From JAULUH01 sp032111745 (GTDB taxonomy: Bacteria; Chloroflexota; Anaerolineae; JAAEKA01), in the NCBI GenBank assembly GCA_032111745.1, contig JAULUH010000227.1:1-9026 (forward strand): a stretch of DNA of 9,026 bases. The letters are read 5' to 3'. The notes beneath the pieces are model-generated. The model had not been told where the DNA came from. It did not search any database and saw only the letters and a program-made list of their open reading frames with translations. The position numbers were made by a program, and so were the translations under genes. Below are positions 1 to 6,622 of the stretch, in pieces; the stretch's first letter is position 1, and each line of letters begins with the position of its first letter.

Positions 1-529
1 GGGCTGCGGGCGCGCCCAGGGCCGCCAACAGCCAACCGGCGGACATGCCAATCCGCGCCCGGCCGGCCTCCACGGCGGCCTGGAACTCGGGCTGATGGCG
101 CATGCGCCAGCTGAGGTGCATGGCCGCGCACCACGGGCCGGGGAAATAGCCCAGCCGGTAGCGCCGCTCATGCGCCAGTGCCCAGCTATCGAGCTCTTCC
201 ACCAGTGCCGTGGTGCGCAGGTCCTGCCAGGTGATAGCATTGGCGATGGGGAGGCATGAGCGTTCATCCCAGACAAAGTCAGTGTCCCGCTGCGAGGCGA
301 TTCCAGCCGCAACTACGGACGAAGCATCAGCGCCAGCCTCTGCCAAAGCGAGCTCGATGGCCTGAGCCGCGCCCGCGGCCACGGCCCGGGGGTCCTGTTC
401 CGTCCAGCCCGGCTGCGGGTGCAGGCGCGGCAACGGCACGTAGCCCAGGCCCACGCGCTCCCCGGCCCCGGTCATCAGGTAGGCCTTGGTGCCGCTGGTG
501 CCCTGGTCGAGTCCCAGGAGCAGGTCCAT
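1..529 (-). CDS. FGGY-family carbohydrate kinase, glycerol-kinase-like, N-terminal part (cut by window edge)
   Basis: This is the first 176 residues of a sugar or polyol kinase; FGGY kinases are usually about 500 residues, so the C-terminal two thirds lie outside. FGGY enzymes transfer the ATP gamma-phosphate to a carbohydrate hydroxyl in the cytoplasm, trapping imported substrate. The phosphate-binding start LGLDQGTSGTKA (residues 5-16), HPQPGWTEQDP (37-47), GIASQRDTDFVWD (76-88) and NAITWQDLRTT (97-107) follow the glycerol kinase pattern more closely than xylulokinase. The usual glycerol-kinase Arg-Glu substrate pair appears here as Arg81-Asp82, so the substrate may be a different polyol or sugar. 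The ATG at 529-527 lies one base after the stop of the upstream permease gene (TGA-C-ATG), which implies translational coupling. Family assignment is firm; the substrate is not determined. Confidence 0.9.
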   Translation of the reverse strand, partial: MDLLLGLDQGTSGTKAYLMTGAGERVGLGYVPLPRLHPQPGWTEQDPRAVAAGAAQAIELALAEAGADASSVVAAGIASQRDTDFVWDERSCLPIANAITWQDLRTTALVEELDSWALAHERRYRLGYFPGPWCAAMHLSWRMRHQPEFQAAVEAGRARIGMSAGWLLAALGAPAA

Positions 530-530
530 G

Positions 531-1793
531 TCAGCCCTTGACCGCGCTGCCGGTGGCGCTCTCGATGAAGAAGCGCTGGGCCAGGATGAAGATGAGCATG
601 GGCGGCAACACAGAGATGGCGGCGCCGGCCAGCACCAGGTTCGGGCTGTCGGCGGCCCGGCCGCGCAGCACGTTCAGCGCCAGGGTGAGCACATGGCTAT
701 CGGTGTTGCCGGTGTTGATGATGACCAGCGGCCAGAAGAAGCTGTTCCAGGCATAGAGGAAGGTGAAGGTGGCCAGGGTAGCCAGGGCCGGGGTGGCGGC
801 CGGGATGAAGATCCGCCACAGGATCTGCAGCCGGGAGGCGCCGTCGATCAGCGCCGCCTCCTCGATCTCCCGCGGGATGGTGATGAAGAACTGGCGCATC
901 AGGAAGGTGCCGTAGGCCGTGAAGACCCAGGGGAAGATCAGCGCTGCCAGCCGGTCCACCCAGCCAATGGTCACCATCAACTGGTACAGCGGCATGATCA
1001 GCACCACGAAGGGGATCATGATGGTGCCCAGGTAGAGCACAAACAGGGCGTCGCGGCCAGGGAAGCGCAGGCGGGCGAAGGCATAGCCGCCCAGGACCGA
1101 CGTCACCAGCTGGCCCAGTACGACCAGGATCGTGACCAGGGCGGTGTTGACCAGGGCGCGTCCCACGCCGTTGAGCTCGAAGACCTCGCGATAGTTCTCG
1201 GGCCGCCAGGTGAGGCGCCCCACAGGCTCGCTCAGGCGCACGTTGCGCAGCACCGCAAAGGATGGATCGGCCGGATCGACAAAGCTGCCCAGGGCGGTCT
1301 GGCTGACCTGCACCATGGGGATCGCCTGGCCCTCCACGGTCACATCAAAGAGTTTTTGTTCCTCGCCGTTGACCGTCGCCGTAGCCTGGTTCATAGCCCC
1401 GCCGGTGGGCTTGACCTCCGACAGCGGCCGCTCGTAGGTCGCCTCCAGGTTGTCGGGCTCGGCGAAGACGCCCACCTTGATGCCGCTACGGGCCAGGGCC
1501 AGCTGGCGCTCCTCTCCGTCGACCTCGATGTTGTAGAGAGGCAGCGGCTCGTCGAAGCCCTCGACCGTCGTGGTCACCTGCGCGCGCGGCAATAGCCGCG
1601 GCGGGTAGGAGAAGGTATCGGCCGGCACCTTGAACGAGGTGAACAACATCACCAGGAAGGGGAAGATCATCAGGAAGCCGAAGATGATCAGAATGGTGTA
1701 GGCCGCAATATACTTCATCGCGGTGCGCAGGCGGTGCGACCGGTGGGTCTCACGGACGGCGCTGGCTTCGGCAGTGCTGGCCTGGGCTGTCAT
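531..1793 (-). CDS. Carbohydrate ABC transporter permease, MalG-like, with large extracytoplasmic insert
   Basis: This is an inner-membrane subunit of a CUT1-type sugar importer, pairing with the MalF-like permease just upstream. It has 420 residues, whereas MalG-type proteins are usually about 280-300. Hydrophobic helices lie near residues 28-52, 213-236, 247-270, 282-300, 335-355 and 388-408. The EAA loop that docks on the ATPase is clear (EEAALIDGAS, 311-320, continuing to about 337). The extra length is an insert at about 68-193 between TM1 and TM2, on the outer face. It is rich in beta-type sequence and contains two similar blocks (VDGEERQLAL at 91-100; VNGEEQKLFD at 141-150), each followed by an F-x-x-P-type segment. 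The start ATG has a GGAGG Shine-Dalgarno at 1806-1802 that overlaps the previous gene's TAG stop. The gap to that gene is 12 bases. Substrate is not readable from sequence. Confidence 0.96.
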   Translation of the reverse strand: MTAQASTAEASAVRETHRSHRLRTAMKYIAAYTILIIFGFLMIFPFLVMLFTSFKVPADTFSYPPRLLPRAQVTTTVEGFDEPLPLYNIEVDGEERQLALARSGIKVGVFAEPDNLEATYERPLSEVKPTGGAMNQATATVNGEEQKLFDVTVEGQAIPMVQVSQTALGSFVDPADPSFAVLRNVRLSEPVGRLTWRPENYREVFELNGVGRALVNTALVTILVVLGQLVTSVLGGYAFARLRFPGRDALFVLYLGTIMIPFVVLIMPLYQLMVTIGWVDRLAALIFPWVFTAYGTFLMRQFFITIPREIEEAALIDGASRLQILWRIFIPAATPALATLATFTFLYAWNSFFWPLVIINTGNTDSHVLTLALNVLRGRAADSPNLVLAGAAISVLPPMLIFILAQRFFIESATGSAVKG

Positions 1794-1805
1794 GGGCGCT
1801 GCCTC

Positions 1806-3467
1806 CTACGCCTCGTACGAGGCGCCGCGCTGGCGGCGGAACTGGACCAGGGTGACCGCAAAGATAGCCAGGAAGAGCACCCAGGCGATGGCCGACGCGT
1901 AGCCCTGGCGGAAACGCTGGAAGCCGTTCTGGTAGAGATAGAGCACCAGGCTCAGCGTGGAGTTGTTGGGCCCGCCCGGTGGGTTGGTCATGATGAAGAT
2001 CGGCTCGAATACCTGGAAGGCCTGGATCAGGGTGGTCGCCACCACAAACACCGTGGTCGGCGCCAGCAGAGGCAGGGTGACGTGCCAGAACTGGGCCCAG
2101 GTGCCGGCCCCATCGACCGTAGCCGCCTCGTAGAGCGTCTTGGGGATATTCTGCATACCGGCGGTGAAGAGCACCGTGTTGAAGCCGATGGTCTGCCAGG
2201 CCACCATGATGGCGATGGCCAGCAAGGCGGTGCTGGAGCTGGAAAGCCACCGGACCTGCGGGTCCGCAAGGGCCAGCCCGGTGAGGCCGTTGACCGTGTT
2301 GACCCCCGAGGTGATGCCGTAGTTGATCCAGCCCACCGCGGCGTTGTACAGCCACTGCCAGATCAGGGCCACACCAACCACGGCGGCTACGCTGGGAATG
2401 AAATAGATGGCCCGGAAGATCTTCATGCCCGGCAGGTCGCTGGTCAGGATGTTGGCCAGCAGCAGGGCCGGGATGATACTGAGGGGCACGGCGATCAGGC
2501 AGAACAGGATCGTGTTGCGCAGCGCCAGCCAGAACAGCTTGTCCTGGGCACCCACGACGAAGCTACGGCCAAGCACCGAGAATCGGGTGAGCTCGTCGTA
2601 CACCGTGACGTCGATCGCCTCGGAGGCCAGCTGTGTGGCCGAGCTGAGGGGTGCGATGGTGAGATTGAGTAGCCGGGCGTAGTTGCCCAGTCCCACCCAG
2701 TCGCGCGTGCCGAAGGCATCCCAGTTGGTAAAGCTGGTGTAGAGGGAGAGCAGGAGCGGGCCGGCAAAGAAGAGCAGGAAGCCCAGAAAATTGGGGGACA
2801 AGAACAGGTAGCCACTGAGGGTTTCCGAACTGGCGTTGGTAACGTGCATGGCCTCGGCTGTGGGCTGGCGCCACATGGCCCAGAACATCAGGCCAAAGAG
2901 CAGCAGCCCTGCCAATAGGGCCAACCGCACCGGCTGCACGAGCTCTTGCACGAGGCCTGGAATGCCCGCCGGGTTGCTGATGGCAATCAGAAACAACCCG
3001 AAGCCGCCCAGCATGATCATGTTGCCAAGGCGTTGAAACGTCTTCTGGCGTTGAGGGTATTGCTCGTAGCGGTCCCCCTGGGATCGCACCAGGTAGCCCA
3101 GGAACGCCAGTAGCAGGAAGGGCAGGCCCCGGCCAAAACGCGCCGCCAGGTCGTCGACGCCGGTGAAGAACCCGATCAGGTGCAACAGAGCGGCGGTGCA
3201 GGTCAGGAACCCCAGGTAGTTCACCACCAGCGAGAGGACCCGTCCCCGGTGGTCCCGCTGCAGGATCAGGGGCACGGCGGCGGCGCTCAACAGGGCCCAC
3301 ACCCCGAGGACGCCGGCGATCACGAAGCGAAAGCCCCCAGGCACGGCAGTAAAGACCCTATAGGCGGCGAAAGCCCCGGCAACGGCCAGCAGCCCGTGCC
3401 AGATGATCAGGATTGCCGGCCAAGTGCCAGCGGACTGGCGCCGGCCGGTCAGGCTCAAAGCAGTCAT
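1806..3467 (-). CDS. Carbohydrate ABC transporter permease, MalF-like, with six-helix N-terminal extension
   Basis: This is the second membrane subunit of the sugar importer. The C-terminal part (about 219-545) is a standard UgpA/MalF-type permease: a first helix after YLFLSPNFLGF, the DWVGLGNYARLL segment (256-267), core helices near 316-340, 352-377, 412-432, 467-490 and 522-542, and the EAA loop YEAATVDGAGTWAQF (446-460). The total is 553 residues against about 290-320 for UgpA-like proteins. The difference is mostly an N-terminal block of about 210 residues with roughly six predicted membrane segments (about 19-39, 46-68, 79-101, 113-128, 148-170, 180-199). The loop between core helices one and two is also about 40 residues longer than usual. 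The ATG has GGAGG at 3481-3477, nine bases upstream. The role of the extension is unknown; E. coli MalF carries only two extra helices. Confidence 0.95.
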   Translation of the reverse strand: MTALSLTGRRQSAGTWPAILIIWHGLLAVAGAFAAYRVFTAVPGGFRFVIAGVLGVWALLSAAAVPLILQRDHRGRVLSLVVNYLGFLTCTAALLHLIGFFTGVDDLAARFGRGLPFLLLAFLGYLVRSQGDRYEQYPQRQKTFQRLGNMIMLGGFGLFLIAISNPAGIPGLVQELVQPVRLALLAGLLLFGLMFWAMWRQPTAEAMHVTNASSETLSGYLFLSPNFLGFLLFFAGPLLLSLYTSFTNWDAFGTRDWVGLGNYARLLNLTIAPLSSATQLASEAIDVTVYDELTRFSVLGRSFVVGAQDKLFWLALRNTILFCLIAVPLSIIPALLLANILTSDLPGMKIFRAIYFIPSVAAVVGVALIWQWLYNAAVGWINYGITSGVNTVNGLTGLALADPQVRWLSSSSTALLAIAIMVAWQTIGFNTVLFTAGMQNIPKTLYEAATVDGAGTWAQFWHVTLPLLAPTTVFVVATTLIQAFQVFEPIFIMTNPPGGPNNSTLSLVLYLYQNGFQRFRQGYASAIAWVLFLAIFAVTLVQFRRQRGASYEA

Positions 3468-3490
3468 GGTGGGGCGCCTCCGGTGGTGGA

Positions 3491-3524
3491 GAGCGTCGGG
3501 GCCTGGAGAGTGGCCCCGACGCTC
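3491..3524 (-). promoter_or_regulatory. Perfect 13-bp stem-loop between binding-protein and permease genes
   Basis: The arms 3491-3503 (GAGCGTCGGGGCC) and 3512-3524 are exact reverse complements, with an 8-base loop at 3504-3511. The element lies in the 112-bp gap between the lipoprotein stop and the MalF-like start. On the transcribed (minus) strand the bases after the stem are TCCACCACCG, with no T-run, so it is not a canonical intrinsic terminator. Known periplasmic-binding-protein operons (malE-malF, for example) carry stem-loops here that protect the upstream message from 3' exonucleases. The same role is inferred here, giving more binding protein than permease. Partial termination remains possible. 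Confidence 0.8.
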
Positions 3525-3579
3525 ATGGGAATGGCGAGTGTGAAGCGCAACGACGATTCACTGCGCTCCACAGTGCAGG

Positions 3580-5043
3580 CTATTGCTCCACGAAGGCCTT
3601 GTTGCCCTCGTCGCAGATGGTGGTGGCGAAGTCGTCGATGGACGTCTGGCCCGTCATCAAAGCAGAGACGGCCGAGTCCATGATGGCCACGTAGTCGGGC
3701 CAGCTGCCCACCCACATCGGGCCTTCGGCCGTGGCGTTATCCTGCAGGCCGTTGATGAAGGCCTGGTTGTTGGCCGGCGGCGTGAAGGTCAGGAAGGCAT
3801 CGACGGCATCCTGGCTCTGGCGGCTGGGGATATTGGTGCCCAGAGCGCTGATCTTGGCCTGGGTGTCGGCCTGGGTCAGGGCCTGCACCAGTTGCCAGGC
3901 TTCCTCGGGATGCTCAGTGTTGGCGTTGATGGCGTAGGCGCCCCAGAACTGCCAGTTGCCGGCGGACCCGGACGGGCCCTTGGGCAGCTCTACCACGTCC
4001 CAATCGAACTCCACGTTGCGAATGCCGGGGGTGGCCCAGCGGCCATTCTGGAACATGCCGACCTTACCGGCGCGGAAGGGCGGCTCGCTGTCCTCGCCGT
4101 AGGGCACGGCCACATCGTAGGTCTGGTAGAGGTCCTGCTGGAACTGCAGGCCCTGCAGTGACTCGGGTGAGTTCAGGTTGCAGGCCGTGCGGTCGGCGTT
4201 GAAGAAACCACCACCGGCGGCGTTGCTCCAGGTACCGTAGGGACCCCACCAAGCGTTGGCGCCGTAGCCGTAGATGTCGCTGCCCAGGCCGCGCACCTTC
4301 TGCGCCACATCGAGGAAGGCATCCCAGTCCCACTCGCCCTGGGCGGCCAGCTCGATGGGATCAGCTGCGCCCGCCTCGGCCAGCAGGTCCTTGTTCAGGT
4401 AGAGCACGAAGGTGGACACATCGCGGGGCAGCCCCCACAGGGCGTCGCTAGCCCCGGTCTCGGGGTTGTAGGTCAGGAAGCCCATGGGGCCGGCGTAGAA
4501 GTCGTCTGCGCTGAAGCCCTCGGTGGCGTTGCCCAGGTCGGCGAAGTTCAGGATCAGGCCGCGCTTGGCGAAGTCGCCCACGTCGGTGCCCGGGATCCAG
4601 AACACGTCCGGCGCAGTGCCGGCCGCAATCTCGGTCTTGAGCACGTCCTGGTAGCTGGCGGTCTCGCTGCCACCAGGCTCGTAGGTCAGGGCGATGCCCT
4701 CCAACTGGGCATCGAGCTCATCGCTGATGCCCTGGTAGACGGCAGCTTCCTCCTGGTTGTCCGGGCGGGTACGCCAGCGCAGGGCAACCTCTTCGCCGGC
4801 CATGGCCTCGGCCGGCTCCTCGGTGGGTTCCATGGCCTCAGCCACTTCAGTAGCCACCTCTTGCACGGCGGCGGCGACGGTTGGCGCTACCGCCGTGGCG
4901 GCGGCCTCGATAGTGGGCACAGCGGTCTGTACCTCGCTAACCACGGTGGCAACCGTGCCCGGCTGTGCGCTGGGGCAGGCGGCCAGGACCATGCTGGCGA
5001 CAACCAGCAGGCCAAAGAGCACGACAAGCGAACTGCGTTTCAT
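3580..5043 (-). CDS. Family 1 extracellular solute-binding lipoprotein of the sugar ABC importer
   Basis: This is the high-affinity substrate receptor, anchored to the outer face of the membrane. It has 487 residues. It begins with the signal peptide MKRSS followed by a hydrophobic core and a lipobox LAAC (20-23, lipidated Cys23). A flexible linker rich in Ala, Val, Thr, Pro and Glu (about 24-83) leads to the two-lobed binding domain (about 84-487). Typical SBP_bac_1 features are GTAPDVFW (142-149), LPRDVSTFVLYLNKDLLAEAG (from 205), the Trp/Gly/Tyr-rich segment GANAWWGPYGTWSNAAGGGF (261-280) that probably lines the pocket, FRAGKVGMFQNGRW (323-336) and NWQFWGAYAIN (363-373). An in-frame TTG exists at 5061. 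ATG 5043 is preferred because AGGAGGAG (5056-5049) is correctly spaced before it, and the longer reading would translate that ribosome site as part of a signal peptide. Aromatic residues suggest a carbohydrate ligand; its identity is unknown. Confidence 0.95.
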   Translation of the reverse strand: MKRSSLVVLFGLLVVASMVLAACPSAQPGTVATVVSEVQTAVPTIEAAATAVAPTVAAAVQEVATEVAEAMEPTEEPAEAMAGEEVALRWRTRPDNQEEAAVYQGISDELDAQLEGIALTYEPGGSETASYQDVLKTEIAAGTAPDVFWIPGTDVGDFAKRGLILNFADLGNATEGFSADDFYAGPMGFLTYNPETGASDALWGLPRDVSTFVLYLNKDLLAEAGAADPIELAAQGEWDWDAFLDVAQKVRGLGSDIYGYGANAWWGPYGTWSNAAGGGFFNADRTACNLNSPESLQGLQFQQDLYQTYDVAVPYGEDSEPPFRAGKVGMFQNGRWATPGIRNVEFDWDVVELPKGPSGSAGNWQFWGAYAINANTEHPEEAWQLVQALTQADTQAKISALGTNIPSRQSQDAVDAFLTFTPPANNQAFINGLQDNATAEGPMWVGSWPDYVAIMDSAVSALMTGQTSIDDFATTICDEGNKAFVEQ

Positions 5044-5090
5044 GGGGTCTCCTCCTAACAAGTTGGTCGATGGGATCGGATCAATCAGTG

Positions 5091-5104
5091 GGCACCCGGG
5101 TGCC
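5091..5104. promoter_or_regulatory. Perfect 14-bp CG-centred palindrome upstream of the binding-protein gene
   Basis: GGCACCCGGGTGCC is a perfect palindrome centred on CG at 5097/5098, about 48 bases upstream of the lipoprotein ATG. A CG-centred palindrome has the geometry of a LacI-family operator. However, its half-site GGCACCC matches the strong operator half-site TGTGACC at 6329-6346 at only three of seven positions. It could be a site for a different regulator, a weak auxiliary operator or an RNA structural element. Confidence 0.4.
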
Positions 5105-5109
5105 TAACC

Positions 5110-5126
5110 GAGCAAGCGCCTTGCTC
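5110..5126. promoter_or_regulatory. Short inverted repeat (7-bp arms, 3-base centre) in the 178-bp gap before the binding-protein gene
   Basis: GAGCAAG (5110-5116) and CTTGCTC (5120-5126) are exact reverse complements around CGC. The core AAGCGCCTT resembles a GalR/LacI-type AAGCGCTT centre with one added base. No T-run follows on the minus strand, so it is not an intrinsic terminator for lacI. A third, weaker repeat (ATGCG-GCAA-CGCAT) lies at 5142-5155. No convincing -35/-10 pair is seen in the gap, so whether the binding-protein gene has its own promoter is open. Confidence 0.4.
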
Positions 5127-5221
5127 AGAGCTACGTCCGTTATGCGGCAACGCATCACCTCCTCTCTGTGGCCATGGTCAGGTCGCAGAGACGGCCTGGG
5201 AGGACATCTCCACGACTCCGG

Positions 5222-6241
5222 TCATGCAGGCACCAATTCGTTGACACCGCTGGATTGCCGCACCACCAGCTCGGCGGGTAGCCGCAGGTGCCGGCGCGCG
5301 GCGACGGGCTGCTCGACGGCGGACACCAGCAGCCTGGCCGCCTCCCGGCCGATGGCATGCAGGTCCTGCCGCATGGTGGTCAGGGGGGGGTCAAAATAGG
5401 AGGCCAGCGGCATATCATCGACGCCCACCACGGCCACATCTGCGGGCACATAGAGCCCCAGGTCCCGGGCGGCGCGGATCACACCAACCGCCATGCGATC
5501 GTTCTGGGCAAACACAGCTCTCGGGGGCCGGTCCAGCCGGGCCAGTGTCATGAAGGCCTGGTAGCCCGAAGTGGCTGACCAGTCCCCCTCGATGACCAGG
5601 CAGGGGTCGAACGGAAGACTAGCAGCGTGTAGGGCCTGGCGATAGCCAGCGAGGCGGTCCTGGGAACAGTCCTCGGCCAGGGGGCCGGTGATCAGGGCGA
5701 TGCGCCGGTGTCCCAGCGCCAGCAGGTGCTCGGTGGCCATGCGGCCGGCGGCATGGTCGTCCAGGGCCACGCTGTCCACGGACTCCTCCCGCGGCCGGGC
5801 CCCGACGTAGACCGTAGGCACGTTGGCCGGGACCAGGGCGTGGCGACGGTCGGCGTAGGGGTTGATGACCATCAGGCCCTCCGTGCGCCGGCTGGTGACC
5901 ATCTGGTCGACCAGGTCGGCGAAGGTGCCCTCGTCCCCGGCCGACGCCGCAAACAGGGAATAGCCGTGCTGGCGAGCCTCCAGCGCGGCCCCTTCGATGA
6001 TGCAGGAGAACGTGTAGTCGGTCAGGTTGGGCGCCAGGCAGGTGAGGGTGCGGGTGTCGCCGGTAGCCATGAAACGCGCGATGGCATTGGGGTGGTAGCC
6101 GAGCTCGGCGATAGCCGCCTCCACCCGGGTCCGGGTCTCAGGCCGGACACGGTCGCTGCCGTTGATGACGCGTGACACCGTCTGGTAGGAGACTCCGGCC
6201 AGGCTGGCCACGTCACGGATAGTCGGGCGGCTTTGCCTCAA
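5222..6241 (-). CDS. LacI-family transcriptional repressor
   Basis: This is a ligand-responsive dimeric repressor of 339 residues, the normal family length. The helix-turn-helix is at residues 7-27 (TIRDVASLAGV then SYQTVSRVIN). Its recognition residues Tyr19-Gln20 are the same as in E. coli LacI, and the operator upstream has LacI-like half-sites. The hinge helix NAIARFMAT (52-60) carries Met58 where LacI and PurR have the leucine that pries open the central CG step. The effector domain follows with typical family motifs: EGLMVIN (121-127), DDHAAGRMATEHLLALGHRRI (from 161), FAQNDRMAVG (244-253), VVGVDDMPLASYFDPPLTTM (271-290) and a VVRQSS end (326-331). The only workable start is TTG at 6241-6239, with GAGG (6252-6249) seven bases upstream; an in-frame stop follows shortly upstream and no ATG is available. 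The gene precedes the transporter genes it presumably controls. The effector sugar is unknown. Confidence 0.95.
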   Translation of the reverse strand: MRQSRPTIRDVASLAGVSYQTVSRVINGSDRVRPETRTRVEAAIAELGYHPNAIARFMATGDTRTLTCLAPNLTDYTFSCIIEGAALEARQHGYSLFAASAGDEGTFADLVDQMVTSRRTEGLMVINPYADRRHALVPANVPTVYVGARPREESVDSVALDDHAAGRMATEHLLALGHRRIALITGPLAEDCSQDRLAGYRQALHAASLPFDPCLVIEGDWSATSGYQAFMTLARLDRPPRAVFAQNDRMAVGVIRAARDLGLYVPADVAVVGVDDMPLASYFDPPLTTMRQDLHAIGREAARLLVSAVEQPVAARRHLRLPAELVVRQSSGVNELVPA

Positions 6242-6270
6242 AGTACTGCCTCGTCAACGGCGAGTTGGCT

Positions 6271-6286
6271 GGGGTGGCGTCACCCC
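6271..6286 (-). promoter_or_regulatory. Small hairpin in the inferred 5' leader of the repressor mRNA
   Basis: GGGGTG (6271-6276) and CACCCC (6281-6286) pair around a four-base loop. The element lies inside the roughly 96-base leader expected between the predicted transcription start (near 6337) and the TTG start codon. It is short and could be a chance product of high GC. Confidence 0.3.
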
Positions 6287-6328
6287 GCTGGTATGGCTCT
6301 TTGGACGGCCAGGGCAGACAAAACACAC

Positions 6329-6346
6329 AATGTGACCGGTCACATT
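6329..6346. promoter_or_regulatory. LacI-type operator (18-bp perfect palindrome) over the repressor/operon promoter
   Basis: AATGTGACCGGTCACATT is a perfect 18-bp palindrome centred on CG between 6337 and 6338. Its half-site TGTGACC differs from the E. coli ideal lac operator half-site TGTGAGC at one base. The encoded repressor carries the LacI-type Tyr-Gln recognition pair that reads this half-site. The palindrome overlaps the -10 box and is centred on the predicted transcription start. That position would block RNA polymerase and make the repressor gene autoregulated. Confidence 0.88.
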
Positions 6347-6372
6347 CTATCAAATGTCGCCCGGTTTGTCAA
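6344..6372 (-). promoter_or_regulatory. Sigma-70-type promoter for the repressor gene and probably the transport operon
   Basis: Read on the minus strand, -35 TTGACA (6372-6367) is a perfect consensus match. After a 17-base spacer, -10 TAGAAT (6349-6344) matches five of six positions. The start of transcription is expected near 6337. This is by far the best promoter-like sequence in the window, and it points toward lacI and the importer genes. Confidence 0.85.
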
Positions 6373-6607
6373 GACCCAAAATGCCAGCCAGAGTCAGCCC
6401 CCATGGCTTCTCGAAAGCTGCTCCTTGATCCTGTCTCGCCGGATCATTCCTGCGTCAAGGAACGCGTGTTTCTTGGCGGCCACCCTCTTCACTTCCGGCT
6501 TCCGTGTGCGTCCGTGTTCTGGTCTGCCTGGTCACTGCCCTCTACTCCACCATCCGTACTCGTGTCGTCACACCCGTTCGCTGGTCTATCGTTCTATGCC
6601 TGGCCTG
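6373..6607. other. Divergent intergenic stretch with no recognised gene
   Basis: The gap between the repressor start (6241) and the hydrolase start is about 380 bases. Its left part holds the repressor leader, operator and promoter. This right part is pyrimidine-rich on the plus strand. A plus-strand reading frame stays open through it, continuous with the hydrolase, but the translation (Cys, His, Ser and Arg rich, no domain) does not look like protein. A loose inverted repeat TCCTTGA/TCAAGGA (6422-6428 and 6455-6461) is the only structure noticed. Confidence 0.6.
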
Positions 6608-6616
6608 TGCTATACT
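6608..6616 (+). promoter_or_regulatory. Candidate extended -10 promoter element for the hydrolase
   Basis: TGC-TATACT (TG at 6608-6609, hexamer 6611-6616) fits an extended -10 element. No good -35 hexamer lies 16-18 bases upstream. Transcription would begin about 6-7 bases downstream, at or next to the GTG at 6623. Confidence 0.5.
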
Positions 6617-6622
6617 GCTGGC

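Noticed and set aside
486..1595. Plus-strand open frame of 369 codons opposite the MalG-like permease
   Set aside because: Its translation is low-complexity, rich in Gly, Gln, Asp and His with no domain, as expected for the antisense of a high-GC membrane protein gene. The minus-strand frame has clear permease motifs.
1734..2672. Plus-strand open frame of 312 codons opposite the MalF-like permease
   Set aside because: Same pattern: Gly/Asp/Gln/His-rich antisense reading of hydrophobic codons, with no ribosome site and no recognisable domain.
3491..3524. Rho-independent terminator after the binding-protein gene
   Set aside because: The stem is perfect, but no T-run follows on the transcribed strand, and the permease genes downstream belong to the same unit. 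It was kept as a stability or attenuation element.
5044..5061. TTG start at 5061 for the binding-protein gene
   Set aside because: The added residues are the translation of the Shine-Dalgarno sequence itself, and ATG 5043 gives a normal lipoprotein signal peptide.
5708..6175. Plus-strand open frame opposite lacI
   Set aside because: The antisense shadow of a well-supported LacI repressor; its composition is not protein-like.
6561..6573. Second LacI operator in front of the hydrolase
   Set aside because: Only one half (TCACAC) resembles the operator half-site. The other half and the spacing do not match, so regulation of the hydrolase by this repressor is not supported.
6233..6622. Upstream extension of the hydrolase frame to 6233
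   Set aside because: The extension would cross the lacI start, promoter and operator. Its translation has no conserved motif, and the hydrolase fold begins only after about 6690.
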